64,000 nt of DNA, from the NCBI GenBank assembly GCA_910578075.1, contig CAJTPK010000007.1, positions 69,451 to 133,450 on the forward strand, written 5' to 3'. This DNA is from an uncultured Muribaculaceae bacterium (GTDB lineage: Bacteria > Bacteroidota > Bacteroidia > Bacteroidales > Muribaculaceae). The position numbers and the translations under genes were made by a program. Under the pieces are notes generated by a model. That model did no database searches and was not told the origin of the DNA. It saw only the letters and a list, made by a program, of their open reading frames with translations. Positions 1-9,155 of this stretch are shown here, piece by piece; positions within the stretch are counted from its first letter, which is position 1; each line of letters starts with the position of its first letter.

Positions 1-3000
1 CAGGCCCTGTGTCGCTCGGATTCTCATTCCCTTATTATGGAAAGAATTATGAGAAAGTATATCTGACATCATTCGGCGGTGTGATGTTCGCACCCAACGA
101 AGCAACCATGCGCGGTCCACTTACCGAGACCTCCGCGGAGCTCAAGGGAACGGGTATCATATGCGCTTACGGACGCCAGTTGCAGATGGGACCGGAGTCT
201 AAAGTTGAATACGCATGGAAAGACGGTAAGTTTGTGATCAATTTCACTAACGTGCTCGCCCTTGTGTACGATCAGGATTATGCTCCGATGTCATTCCACA
301 TGTCTCTCTCACCGACAGGTGACATCGAAATCTTCTATGATGACTATGAGAACTACGGTTTCTTCCAGGAAGGAAGCAGCCTCTTCTGCGGCATCAATGA
401 TCCTGAAATGCAAGACTGCGTGACAATCACATCCGCAGAGATGGTCGATTACTTCGGAATGCGTGAAGACACTCCGGAGAACACCAGATACACCAAGATT
501 GCTTCCGGAACAGCAGTCAGGTTCGAGGCTCCGCAGGCAAGCTTCGTGCGCTCGCTCACTCCGGCTTACGGTCTTGTCAGCCCGGGTGAAAGCGTAAGTG
601 TCAAGGCTGTGGTTTCCGTTGATCCGGAAATGAACGCCGGCCAGACCTACAATAATCTCGCTATCGTAACAAATGATCCGCGTCCGGCTGTGTCTGCAGT
701 CAGGATCAATGCCGAGATCCTTCCTGACGGACTTGATGCCGATGCATCGGTTGCAAGCACTTCAATTGATTTCGGAAAGGTTTTCCGCACATCAGATAAA
801 ACCATAGCTGTGACTGTGAAGAATTCCGGTCATAATCTGCTGACCATCCAGTCTGCCGATTTCGACAATAAGGATATCACAATATCCTCTGAACTCCCAG
901 TCACTGTTAAACCCGGTTCATCATACGACATCGTGGTGGTTGTGCCAACCGCTACCGAAGGTGAGGTGAAAGGCAAACTGACAGTGACAACAGATGTGAA
1001 GACACTGACAGTTGACATCCTTGGCGAAGTTATCGGATGCCCCGCGGCAGACCTTTCATTTGAAGAGATAACCGAAACTATTCCAAGCGGGACACCTCTT
1101 TCAAAGACACTTGAGATAAACAACTCCGGAAATGAGCCCCTTGAATATTCGTTCAAGCCTCTTGACGGTGTCAAGGTCAAAGTACCCGAAGATGGTGAGT
1201 CTCAGACATCTTACACATATGGTGCTTCCGTAGACAAAAAGGCTGAATACGCATGGGAAGATATCGTTTCTGATGGAAGAGGCGACTTCACCGGCTACAG
1301 ATATTATACTCAGCATGATTACATCACAGTAGATCTTCCATTCGAATTCCCATTCTATGGTAAGAAATACAACAAGATGTATGTTTACAACACCGGTTTC
1401 GTATCATTCACCGAACGTCGCGATGACAAGATCTGGCCAGAGCCTCCCGCAGCGTTCCCCAACGAGACCGTGTTCACGAACATCATAGCTCCTTACTGGG
1501 GTCTCCACTCCATGAACACCACCAAAACCGCCGGAACATACCATTATGTAACCGAGGACCGCGCTGTGGTATCATTCATGGAATATGGAAACTCAATGAA
1601 TTATGGCGTCTGCTATCAGCTAATCATGGAGAAAGACGGCTCTTTCAAATTCCAATACAAGGATTTTGACGAGAACTCTGTCATCATGTCGCCGTTCGGA
1701 CTTGCCGGCATATCCAACGAAGATGCCACAAACCATATCCGTCTACCGGAACGCTTCATAACATTCGGAAATGCTGTGGCATTCACTCCTGTGATCGCCA
1801 AGACTCTTGCTCCCGGAGCAAAAGAGAATGTGACTATCGACATAAATACCGACCGCATGGCTGGCGTTTATGAAAGCGAACTTGTGCTCAGTACCAATGT
1901 TCCCGGTAAGGAAAATGTTTCAATACCTGTAAACTTAACGATAACCGGTGAGGCAAAGCCTGTTATTCCGGAGACCGTTGAGATCGAGAATGTCAAGGGC
2001 TTCACCAGCACAGACTATTCTGACCCGCTCGTTCAGATGGGTGCTTGCTATGCTGCAAGATTCGAGGTTGCCAACGAGGGTACAGCCGCATTTGAAGTTA
2101 CAAACGTGACTGCGGATATACCGATGATCGAGGATCCCGACTTCGGATACGAATTCCCGGCATTCAATCTCTGGGGAAAACTTCCGGAAGTTGATTGGAT
2201 TACCGGAGAACCTACCGGCAATTATGCATGGCAGGATCTATCCTGGGGATTCGCACCTCAGACAATTGCCCGCACTCCATTCGAGATCGGTGTGATCGTA
2301 ACGCAGAACGAATACTGGATGACCCCGGGCACATATAATGTTCCGGTTACCGTAGAATACACCACTCAAGCCGGAGGCGACCCCGTCACAAAGGTTGTCA
2401 ACGTCAAGATTGTGGTCACTCCGGCACCGTCAATGACAATGGATAAGGAGGAGATACGTGTAAGCAACGCTGCCGACAACCATGTTTCAGTTGAGACACT
2501 GACTATCGGCAACGAAGGTGAATACAAACTCTCCTACTCTCTGAGTCTTGATCCTACTGGTGTAGGTGAAGAGATTGAGGACATAGGCGGAGGAATCGCC
2601 CCCTGGTCTTTGCGAAGCGAAAATCTAAAAGATAAGGTGATACCTTATGAACTTGCCGACGGCAAATTCTCACGCAAAGTAAAGGCTTCCGAGACAGAAG
2701 AGGTTAATCCTTACGATCTGCCTTCAGACTTTGAATATGGCAAAGCACTCTACTATGATGCTATGCCCGGAAACAAAGCTTCGTATAACTATGGTTCTGG
2801 AACAGTCTTCGATGTCTATAAAGAGGCTGTTGCGTTCAAGGCTCCTGCCGACGGAATAAATATCTCGCATATATATCTGCCGGTAGCTACTGAAGATCTG
2901 CACAACGCCGAGATCAAGATTGAGATTGTATCCGGTAATGATCCTGCCGATGCCCAGGTTATCGGAAAGGGATCGTTCACAATAGAATCTCAGAACGGAC

Positions 3001-4346
3001 AAGGACAGTTCTTTGTTGTCGCACTTGACAAGCCTGTCTACATGAATCCATCTGAAGAATTCTGTGTGGTTGTCACATATCCTGAAGGAATCAAATATCC
3101 ATCTTACCTATGCGTGAAAGAGGAACCCGTCACTTCCGGACGCTACCTCGGCTGGGTAGAGAGCGCAGGATGGTATGACGTTGCAGAGATGTTTGAGGAC
3201 CAAGTCGGTTCAATAGGCTATATGCTCACATGCCTTGAGACCAAAGCAGGAGAGCCATGGATCAAACTGATCACAGAAGAAACCGAAGGCGAGATCGCCG
3301 TAGGTGAAAAGAAAGAGGTGAAGGTTCAGGTCAATGCCGCTGCAGCCCGTCTTGAAAAAGGCAACAAAGCCATGATCGTGATAAAGGGGAATGATCCGGC
3401 AATGCCGATGGTCAACTTCCCTGTATATCTTGACATGAACAGTTCGCCGGTAATCGAGACCGCATCATCCAAGGTATACGCCAAGGAGGGTGAGACAACC
3501 AATATCTCTGTTTCAGTATTCGACGAAGACGGAGATGACCTCACAATCAGACTTACTGACAACAAGGGGTTGGCAAAAATCACATCCGTCACTCCCGATG
3601 CAGCCGATACCGAGGCCTCGGCAACTATTGCTGAAGATGGAAGCGCTACAGTGAAAGGCGCTACATTGCCGGTGAAAGTTAATGTCGGCATAACTCCTGA
3701 ATTCGGGGATGCAGGTTCATATTCATTCTCAATCGCTGCGGCTGATAAGGCAGGTCATGAGACTCGCGCCAAAGTCAACTATGAAGTCGAGAAAGTGAAC
3801 CGTGCGCCGATAGCGGCAGATGTCAGAAAAATCACCGTTAAAGTCGGAGAGCTTTCTGAAGTCACCGATTTCGCATCGCTCTTCTCAGATCCAGATGGAG
3901 ATGAACTCACTTACTCATTCTCCATGCCTGAGACAGAGTTGGCGGAAGCCTTCACCACCTCAACGGGCGTTATCTTCCGCGGTATAGCTGAGGGAAGCCT
4001 CCAGGCCTCTGTAACTGCCATCGATCCAGAGGGACTTACAGCCACCGCTCCGATAGAGGTTGTGATTTCAGCAACATCCGGAATAGACGAAGCGCTTGCT
4101 GATTCAGGCAAACTTATCGCTCTCGGAAGCAAGATTGCAAAAGAGACTCTCGATTACACCGCTCTTATCGGTGGAGAGCTCGTAATCAACGTGTTTGACC
4201 AGTCCGGCAAATGTGTTTTCCGCGATAATGTCAATGTAAGTGTTGGTGAACGTGCAGGCATAATAACCGCTGACCTTGCTCCCGGTGTATATGTGCTTCA
4301 TGTGACTTCCGGAGATATCTCTGAATCATACAGATTCATCCGATAA
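1..4346 (+). CDS. Large T9SS cargo protein with repeated beta-sandwich modules (5' truncated)
   Basis: The frame is open from the window edge, so the N-terminus, and possibly a catalytic domain, lies outside; about 1447 residues are visible. A module beginning with a FPYYGKNY/FPFYGKKYN-type motif occurs twice (near residues 5-170 and 430-600). Each copy is followed by choice-of-anchor/ASH-like beta-sandwiches (for example around DFGKVFRTSDKTIAV) and, near residues 1150-1350, by two Ig/cadherin-like repeats. The last 80 residues have the layout of a type A T9SS sorting domain: a beta-strand VFDQSGKCVF, then LAPGVYVLHV, ending ESYRFIR. This layout is common in surface or secreted proteins of Bacteroidetes, often proteases, but no protease motif is visible here, so function is unknown. 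A strong terminator follows the stop codon. Confidence 0.85.
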   Translation, partial: GPVSLGFSFPYYGKNYEKVYLTSFGGVMFAPNEATMRGPLTETSAELKGTGIICAYGRQLQMGPESKVEYAWKDGKFVINFTNVLALVYDQDYAPMSFHMSLSPTGDIEIFYDDYENYGFFQEGSSLFCGINDPEMQDCVTITSAEMVDYFGMREDTPENTRYTKIASGTAVRFEAPQASFVRSLTPAYGLVSPGESVSVKAVVSVDPEMNAGQTYNNLAIVTNDPRPAVSAVRINAEILPDGLDADASVASTSIDFGKVFRTSDKTIAVTVKNSGHNLLTIQSADFDNKDITISSELPVTVKPGSSYDIVVVVPTATEGEVKGKLTVTTDVKTLTVDILGEVIGCPAADLSFEEITETIPSGTPLSKTLEINNSGNEPLEYSFKPLDGVKVKVPEDGESQTSYTYGASVDKKAEYAWEDIVSDGRGDFTGYRYYTQHDYITVDLPFEFPFYGKKYNKMYVYNTGFVSFTERRDDKIWPEPPAAFPNETVFTNIIAPYWGLHSMNTTKTAGTYHYVTEDRAVVSFMEYGNSMNYGVCYQLIMEKDGSFKFQYKDFDENSVIMSPFGLAGISNEDATNHIRLPERFITFGNAVAFTPVIAKTLAPGAKENVTIDINTDRMAGVYESELVLSTNVPGKENVSIPVNLTITGEAKPVIPETVEIENVKGFTSTDYSDPLVQMGACYAARFEVANEGTAAFEVTNVTADIPMIEDPDFGYEFPAFNLWGKLPEVDWITGEPTGNYAWQDLSWGFAPQTIARTPFEIGVIVTQNEYWMTPGTYNVPVTVEYTTQAGGDPVTKVVNVKIVVTPAPSMTMDKEEIRVSNAADNHVSVETLTIGNEGEYKLSYSLSLDPTGVGEEIEDIGGGIAPWSLRSENLKDKVIPYELADGKFSRKVKASETEEVNPYDLPSDFEYGKALYYDAMPGNKASYNYGSGTVFDVYKEAVAFKAPADGINISHIYLPVATEDLHNAEIKIEIVSGNDPADAQVIGKGSFTIESQNGQGQFFVVALDKPVYMNPSEEFCVVVTYPEGIKYPSYLCVKEEPVTSGRYLGWVESAGWYDVAEMFEDQVGSIGYMLTCLETKAGEPWIKLITEETEGEIAVGEKKEVKVQVNAAAARLEKGNKAMIVIKGNDPAMPMVNFPVYLDMNSSPVIETASSKVYAKEGETTNISVSVFDEDGDDLTIRLTDNKGLAKITSVTPDAADTEASATIAEDGSATVKGATLPVKVNVGITPEFGDAGSYSFSIAAADKAGHETRAKVNYEVEKVNRAPIAADVRKITVKVGELSEVTDFASLFSDPDGDELTYSFSMPETELAEAFTTSTGVIFRGIAEGSLQASVTAIDPEGLTATAPIEVVISATSGIDEALADSGKLIALGSKIAKETLDYTALIGGELVINVFDQSGKCVFRDNVNVSVGERAGIITADLAPGVYVLHVTSGDISESYRFIR

Positions 4347-4368
4347 CCCGCTGTTACAAACCATCTAC

Positions 4369-4406
4369 AAACGCCGCGTCCCTCGGGATGCGGCGTTTAT
4401 TTTTTA
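4369..4406 (+). terminator. Intrinsic terminator after the T9SS cargo gene
   Basis: A 13-bp stem (4369-4381 with 4386-4398, one G.T pair) closes a four-base loop and is followed by ATTTTTTATA. It separates the cargo gene from porU. Confidence 0.9.
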
Positions 4407-4471
4407 TAAGACGGACACTTATGCCCAATCCAGCAATATTAGACAAAAATACGCGTTATTTAAGAGGAAAA

Positions 4472-4501
4472 ATGTTTCTCGTAATAAACCTGTACTTGTG
4501 A
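4472..4501 (+). CDS. Possible 9-codon leader peptide coupled to porU
   Basis: A purine-rich AAGAGGAAAA tract precedes an ATG that opens a nine-codon frame, MFLVINLYL. Its TGA stop overlaps the GTG start of porU (TTGTGA). The arrangement would allow termination-reinitiation coupling. No homology can be claimed for a peptide this short, and it may be chance. Confidence 0.3.
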   Translation: MFLVINLYL

Positions 4502-4514
4502 ATAGATTTTACAA
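4496..4514. promoter_or_regulatory. Rex-like operator overlapping the porU start
   Basis: TTGTGAA and TTTACAA half-sites face each other across five bases. The general Rex consensus is TTGTGAA-N4-TTCACAA, so this site has one arm mismatch and one extra spacer base. It lies on the start codon of the first gene of a run that includes rex. Binding is an inference. Confidence 0.25.
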
Positions 4515-7500
4515 TATATCAAGACTGAATATAGCAATCTCCATATTACTGATTCTTACTGCCTCAATATTGGGTACGGTAAAGGCTCATGCTCTCCCTG
4601 CTGACCATTACGCTGCCAACTCCGTCTTATCAGAGGGAAGGTGGATGAAAGTGAGAATCAATGAGACCGGAATGCAGCTCATATCAAATGCAGACCTTAA
4701 GGCCTTGGGATTCTCGGACCCATCGAAAGTAAATGTATATGGCACAGGCGGACGCATGGTCAGAGAGGCTCTCACTTCCGACATGCCCGATGATCTTCCT
4801 TTGATTGAAAGCGTGCACACATCCCGCGGAATAATTTTTTTCGGTGTTGACAACATCACCTGGAGCCACACCGGAAACGGGAATTACAGCCACACTCTCA
4901 ATCCATATTGTGCCGAAAGCTATTATTTTCTTTCCGACAGAGAGATAGAAAAACCGGAAATAAAAAAAGCCCCCGTTTATACGAGACCCGGCGGTTCCAC
5001 ATCAACGACATTCAAGGCCCGTCTGCTCCATGAACGAGACATGCAGGCCCCTTCGGAAGCCGGGCGTCTCCTGCTCGGTGAGGATTTCAGATCCACTCGT
5101 TCCCAGACATTCAATTTCAATCTGACTGATATCGCAGATAGCGACGTGTCCGCCAGGATTGCATTCGGAGCACGCACAAGCAGCGGAACATCCTCCATTC
5201 TTGTATCGGCCAACGGTCAGCAACTCCCCGCCACCAATACTGACAAGATTTCCGCCTGCGACGATGAGTTTATCAAGACAACCATATCCTCCAAGTCTTT
5301 CACTGTCGATTCCGACAAGCTCGCACTCGGCATAAACTATTCATATTCAGGAGCACTATTCACAGCCCGTCTCGATTATATCGAGGTATTCTATGACAGG
5401 AACCTGAGAATCTCCAACGGAGAACTTCATTTCTACAGCAACTTCTCCGGTGGGAATGTCATGATAGAAGGTTGCTCGGCAGAAACACGAATCTGGGAAG
5501 TCTCCGATCCCTGCGACATAAAGGAAGTGGAATTCACTCTCGACGGAGACAAAGCCTCATTCTCTCCTGCACAGGGTTACCGCGAATATGTGGCTTTCGA
5601 TCCATCGAAAGCAGGCAGGGCAATTGTGCGCGGATCCCGAGTCAACAATCAGGATATACATTCCATGCCGGCGCCTGACATGGTTATAATAGCCTACGAC
5701 CAATACGCTGATGCTGCAAAAAGAATCGCAAGGCTTCATGAGGAGACTGATGGTTTCGATGTCGCGGTTCTTACGCCCGAGGCGATATACAATGAATTTT
5801 CCGGTGGTCATCCGGATGTAGGAGCATTCCGCAAACTGCTGAAAATGTGGTATGACCGTGGAGGCGAGCGTACAATTAAATATTGCCTTCTGCTCGGTCG
5901 CGGATCTTACGACACTAAAATGGTTTCCTCAGGAATAAAGGCTGCCGGATATCGACCGCTTCCGCTGTGGCAATCACCAACAGGGGTGACTGAAGTCTCT
6001 GCATATTCCACTGACCACATCATCGGAATGCTTGATGATGTCACCGAACAAGCATTCAACATCAACTCCGCGAAGATGCATGTAGCCGTTGGCCGCATTC
6101 CTGTCACAAACGTGACAGAAGCGGACAATGTAGCCGCAAAACTCGAGAAGTATATAAAATCTCCCAATTATGGCACATGGCGAAACCGAGTTATGCTGAT
6201 TGCCGATGACCAGGATAACGGTCTTCACCTTCGTCAGACAGAGGATGTCTACAGATCGCTTTATGCAAATGCGCCCAATTATCATTACGAGAAACTCTAC
6301 CTCGATTCCTATCCTTTGGAATCCACCAGTCTCGGAATGACCTATCCGAAGGCAAAGGAGAGAATGATGCGACTCTTCGATGAGGGAGTGGTTTATACAA
6401 ACTATGTGGGACACGCCTCCACGAATTCATGGACTCACGAGAAACTTCTGACATGGAAAGACATCATATCCTTCACCAACAAGAATCTCCCATTCTACTA
6501 CGGAGCGACATGCTCCTTCGGATATTGGGATGGAGATAATGTCAGCGGAGCTGAGGTTCTGGTACTGAATCCCGACGGCGGATTCATCGGTGCCATCTGT
6601 CCGAGCCGCACCGTGTTCATGACTCCCAACGGTGACCTTAACAAAGCCATGGCTGATTACATGCTCACCACTGTCAGCGATGGTGGAGCAATGCGTGTCG
6701 GTGATGTTTTCGTCAATGCAAACAACCGCTCAAATGAAGGCAACAGCCTTCGCTATTGTCTTATTTCAGACCCGGCTCTGCGCATTCCAAAGCCTTCGAT
6801 GAAAGTGGATATAGAGAGCATCAACGGATTAAATATCTCATCAACCTCCGAATTCCCGGAATTGAAAGCTCTCGGTAATGCAGAACTGACGGGACGCGTT
6901 ATAAATCCCGACGGTTCCACAGCCGACGGCTTTAACGGAACTGTGACATTGGATCTCTTTGATGCAGAGAAAGTGGTGGAGACATACGGAAACGGCAAGG
7001 AGGGACAAAAAGAGTTTTATAACGACCGCAAGACAAAGCTTACCTCAGTATCAGCAAAAGTCATAAACGGAATATGGAAAGCCACGCTGAAGCTTCCGGC
7101 TGAAATCGATAATAATTACAGTCCCGCTAAAATCACGGCATACGCATGGAGCGACAAAGGAGTGGAAGCCCAAGGTTCTACAGAATCGCTCTATGTATAT
7201 GGCTACGAAGATGTGGAAAATCCGGACACAAACGGTCCAGTTATCGACACGTTCTATCTGAACTACCCCGAATTCGCAGAAGGGATGATGGTTAATGCCA
7301 ATCCGGTGGTTCATGCTTCATTCCATGATGAATCCGGAATCAACATCTCAGATTCCGGCATAGGACACAAGATGTCGGTGACTCTCGATGGCAAAAAAGT
7401 GTATGACGATGTTTCATCCTATTACACCTCGGATGCTGAAAATCCACTTGGCGGTTATATCGCCTATCCCCTCTCCGATCTGACAGCCGGCGACCATACT

Positions 7501-7890
7501 CTGAAGCTGACAGTATACGACAATGCGAACAATGCCACATCCAAATCTATCGATTTTACAGTTGGAGCAGTTAAGGATCCCGTTATCCGCAATCTCGCCA
7601 CAGACGTGAATCCGGCATCGGTAAGCGTAGTCTTCTCCGTAGCCGTGGATCATCCTAACACCTCGATGAAATGCCATATAGAGGTATTCGAGTTGTCAGG
7701 CAAAAGGGTATGGGATTCCGACCGCACAGTCGTAAGCGATCTTCAGGGTGGTATGCAGACTCCTTGGGATCTATGCGATTCCGCAGGAAGGAGAGTGGCA
7801 AGAGGAATTTATCTGTACCGCGCTACAGTGCAGACTCCTGATGGAATGTATTCTTCACAGACAAAGAAACTCGCCGTCACAGCGAAATGA
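4498..7890 (+). CDS. porU: Type IX secretion system sortase PorU (C25 family)
   Basis: PorU is the outer-membrane sortase that removes the C-terminal signal of T9SS cargo and attaches the cargo to the cell surface. The 1130-residue length is typical. A signal peptide spans about residues 1-35. The gingipain-type C25 domain carries its catalytic His in YVGHAS (His639) and Cys in GATCSFG (Cys672). The end (ELSGKRVW...GRRVARGIYLYRA) matches the FlgD-like C-terminal domain usual in PorU. GTG at 4498 is the only start that keeps the signal peptide; the ATG at 4472 is in another frame. Next comes rex, 36 bp away. A second C25 paralog sits at 9152; this copy has the more PorU-like C-terminus, hence the name. 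Confidence 0.85.
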   Translation: MNRFYNISRLNIAISILLILTASILGTVKAHALPADHYAANSVLSEGRWMKVRINETGMQLISNADLKALGFSDPSKVNVYGTGGRMVREALTSDMPDDLPLIESVHTSRGIIFFGVDNITWSHTGNGNYSHTLNPYCAESYYFLSDREIEKPEIKKAPVYTRPGGSTSTTFKARLLHERDMQAPSEAGRLLLGEDFRSTRSQTFNFNLTDIADSDVSARIAFGARTSSGTSSILVSANGQQLPATNTDKISACDDEFIKTTISSKSFTVDSDKLALGINYSYSGALFTARLDYIEVFYDRNLRISNGELHFYSNFSGGNVMIEGCSAETRIWEVSDPCDIKEVEFTLDGDKASFSPAQGYREYVAFDPSKAGRAIVRGSRVNNQDIHSMPAPDMVIIAYDQYADAAKRIARLHEETDGFDVAVLTPEAIYNEFSGGHPDVGAFRKLLKMWYDRGGERTIKYCLLLGRGSYDTKMVSSGIKAAGYRPLPLWQSPTGVTEVSAYSTDHIIGMLDDVTEQAFNINSAKMHVAVGRIPVTNVTEADNVAAKLEKYIKSPNYGTWRNRVMLIADDQDNGLHLRQTEDVYRSLYANAPNYHYEKLYLDSYPLESTSLGMTYPKAKERMMRLFDEGVVYTNYVGHASTNSWTHEKLLTWKDIISFTNKNLPFYYGATCSFGYWDGDNVSGAEVLVLNPDGGFIGAICPSRTVFMTPNGDLNKAMADYMLTTVSDGGAMRVGDVFVNANNRSNEGNSLRYCLISDPALRIPKPSMKVDIESINGLNISSTSEFPELKALGNAELTGRVINPDGSTADGFNGTVTLDLFDAEKVVETYGNGKEGQKEFYNDRKTKLTSVSAKVINGIWKATLKLPAEIDNNYSPAKITAYAWSDKGVEAQGSTESLYVYGYEDVENPDTNGPVIDTFYLNYPEFAEGMMVNANPVVHASFHDESGINISDSGIGHKMSVTLDGKKVYDDVSSYYTSDAENPLGGYIAYPLSDLTAGDHTLKLTVYDNANNATSKSIDFTVGAVKDPVIRNLATDVNPASVSVVFSVAVDHPNTSMKCHIEVFELSGKRVWDSDRTVVSDLQGGMQTPWDLCDSAGRRVARGIYLYRATVQTPDGMYSSQTKKLAVTAK

Positions 7891-7926
7891 TTCCTGAAAG
7901 TCCGTTTCAAAGCAGTGATATGAATT

Positions 7927-8574
7927 ATGAATGAAGAGAATAACCTTATATTGCCGGAACCAACGCTCAGAAGGCTACCGTGGTATCTGGCATATGTGGA
8001 GATTTTAAAATCAAATGGTGTGGAGAATGTAAGCTCCACCCAGATATCAAGGGCACTCAGCGTTGATGCCTCCCAGATAGCGAAAGACCTCTCTTTTCTC
8101 AATATAAAGGGAAAGACCAGGATCGGATATGAAGTGAATACCCTCGTGGAAGCTTTGTCTGATTTCCTCGGTTTTACCCGCTCACACAAGGCATACGTCA
8201 TCGGGACAGGAAGTCTCGGCAAAGCGCTTATACGTGATTCCGGTCTTTCAAACTATGGCCTTGAGATTGTTGCTGGATTCGACATAAACCCGGATATAAT
8301 CGCCCGCAAGGACCTCGGCGTGCCTATTTATCATCTTGACCGGATATATGAGGTCATGGAAGAGAATCCGGCATCGATTGGCATCCTGACTGTGCCTGCG
8401 CAATCGGCACAGGAATGTGCCGACACTGCCATCAGCGCGGGAATAAAAGCCATATGGAATTTCTCCCCGTATCGTGTCAAAGTAGCTGAGGGGGTTGTGA
8501 TGGCAAACACTTCAATATACGCTCATCTGGCGCTCATCTTCAATCGCCTTGAGGAAAATCGCGCACGCAACTGA
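7927..8574 (+). CDS. rex: Redox-sensing transcriptional repressor Rex
   Basis: Rex represses fermentation and respiration genes until rising NADH releases it from DNA. The 215 residues comprise an N-terminal winged helix (about 10-75, including the recognition region SSTQISRAL...DASQIAKDL) and a Rossmann domain with the nucleotide motif GTGSLG at residues 93-98. The C-terminal helix that swaps between subunits is present (SIYAHLALIFNRL). The gene lies between porU and a hypothetical gene in a tight + strand run, which is an unusual neighbourhood for a redox regulator and suggests co-transcription with T9SS genes. A Rex-like palindrome on the porU start could provide autoregulation. Confidence 0.93.
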   Translation: MNEENNLILPEPTLRRLPWYLAYVEILKSNGVENVSSTQISRALSVDASQIAKDLSFLNIKGKTRIGYEVNTLVEALSDFLGFTRSHKAYVIGTGSLGKALIRDSGLSNYGLEIVAGFDINPDIIARKDLGVPIYHLDRIYEVMEENPASIGILTVPAQSAQECADTAISAGIKAIWNFSPYRVKVAEGVVMANTSIYAHLALIFNRLEENRARN

Positions 8575-8579
8575 TAAAT

Positions 8580-9155
8580 ATGAAGATATTTAGAATATTA
8601 GAAAAAGAACTTACAGGTGACACTTTTGAATGGCATATGCTGCCAGATTCCACCGTGGTGCGTTCGGACAATCCTTTCTTCATACCTGAATTCGACACTG
8701 AATTCAAGGCATATCCCGTTGTTGCGATAAAGATAGGACGTCTGGGTAAATCAATCGCACCGAAGTTTGCTCATCGATACTACAACGAGGCAACACTTGC
8801 TGCCACAGTCAGAGCCGAAAATCTCCTCGCCTTCCTGCGCAGAGGCGGCATGCCGTGGGAGCGCGCTGTGGCTTTCGACCGCAGCTGCTTTATGGGCGAG
8901 TTCGTCCCTGCCGATGAATTGCTCAACTGCCGCAACGCATCAATAAGTTGCGGCGAAGAGAAGCTTGAACTGAATATTTCCGAAATTCGATCTACCATTA
9001 ATGAAACTATCGCCTGTATAAGCAGGGATAATACCCTTAAAACCGGAGACCTCCTGCTGATTCCTGCTACCGGGAAAGGTCTAAAACTTTCCATAGGCGA
9101 TAATCTAACAGAGGAATGCGACTCCGGTCCACTCCTTGAAATAAGAATAAAATGA
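8580..9155 (+). CDS. FAH-fold protein lacking metal ligands (probable pseudoenzyme)
   Basis: The 191 residues align by eye along most of their length with fumarylacetoacetate hydrolase (FAH) family proteins of about 200 residues. Shared stretches include KIGRLGKSIAPKFAHRYYNE, GMPWERAVAFD and a C-terminal GDLLLIP...LSIGD. Active members of this family bind Mg/Mn through a Glu-x-Glu pair and a later Asp (E71, E73 and D102 in human FAHD1). The corresponding positions here are Tyr45, Val47 and Thr76, so hydrolase or decarboxylase activity is unlikely. The gene starts 5 bp after rex, and its stop overlaps the next start (ATGA), indicating one operon. Function is unknown; a scaffold or ligand-sensing role is possible. 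Confidence 0.7.
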   Translation: MKIFRILEKELTGDTFEWHMLPDSTVVRSDNPFFIPEFDTEFKAYPVVAIKIGRLGKSIAPKFAHRYYNEATLAATVRAENLLAFLRRGGMPWERAVAFDRSCFMGEFVPADELLNCRNASISCGEEKLELNISEIRSTINETIACISRDNTLKTGDLLLIPATGKGLKLSIGDNLTEECDSGPLLEIRIK

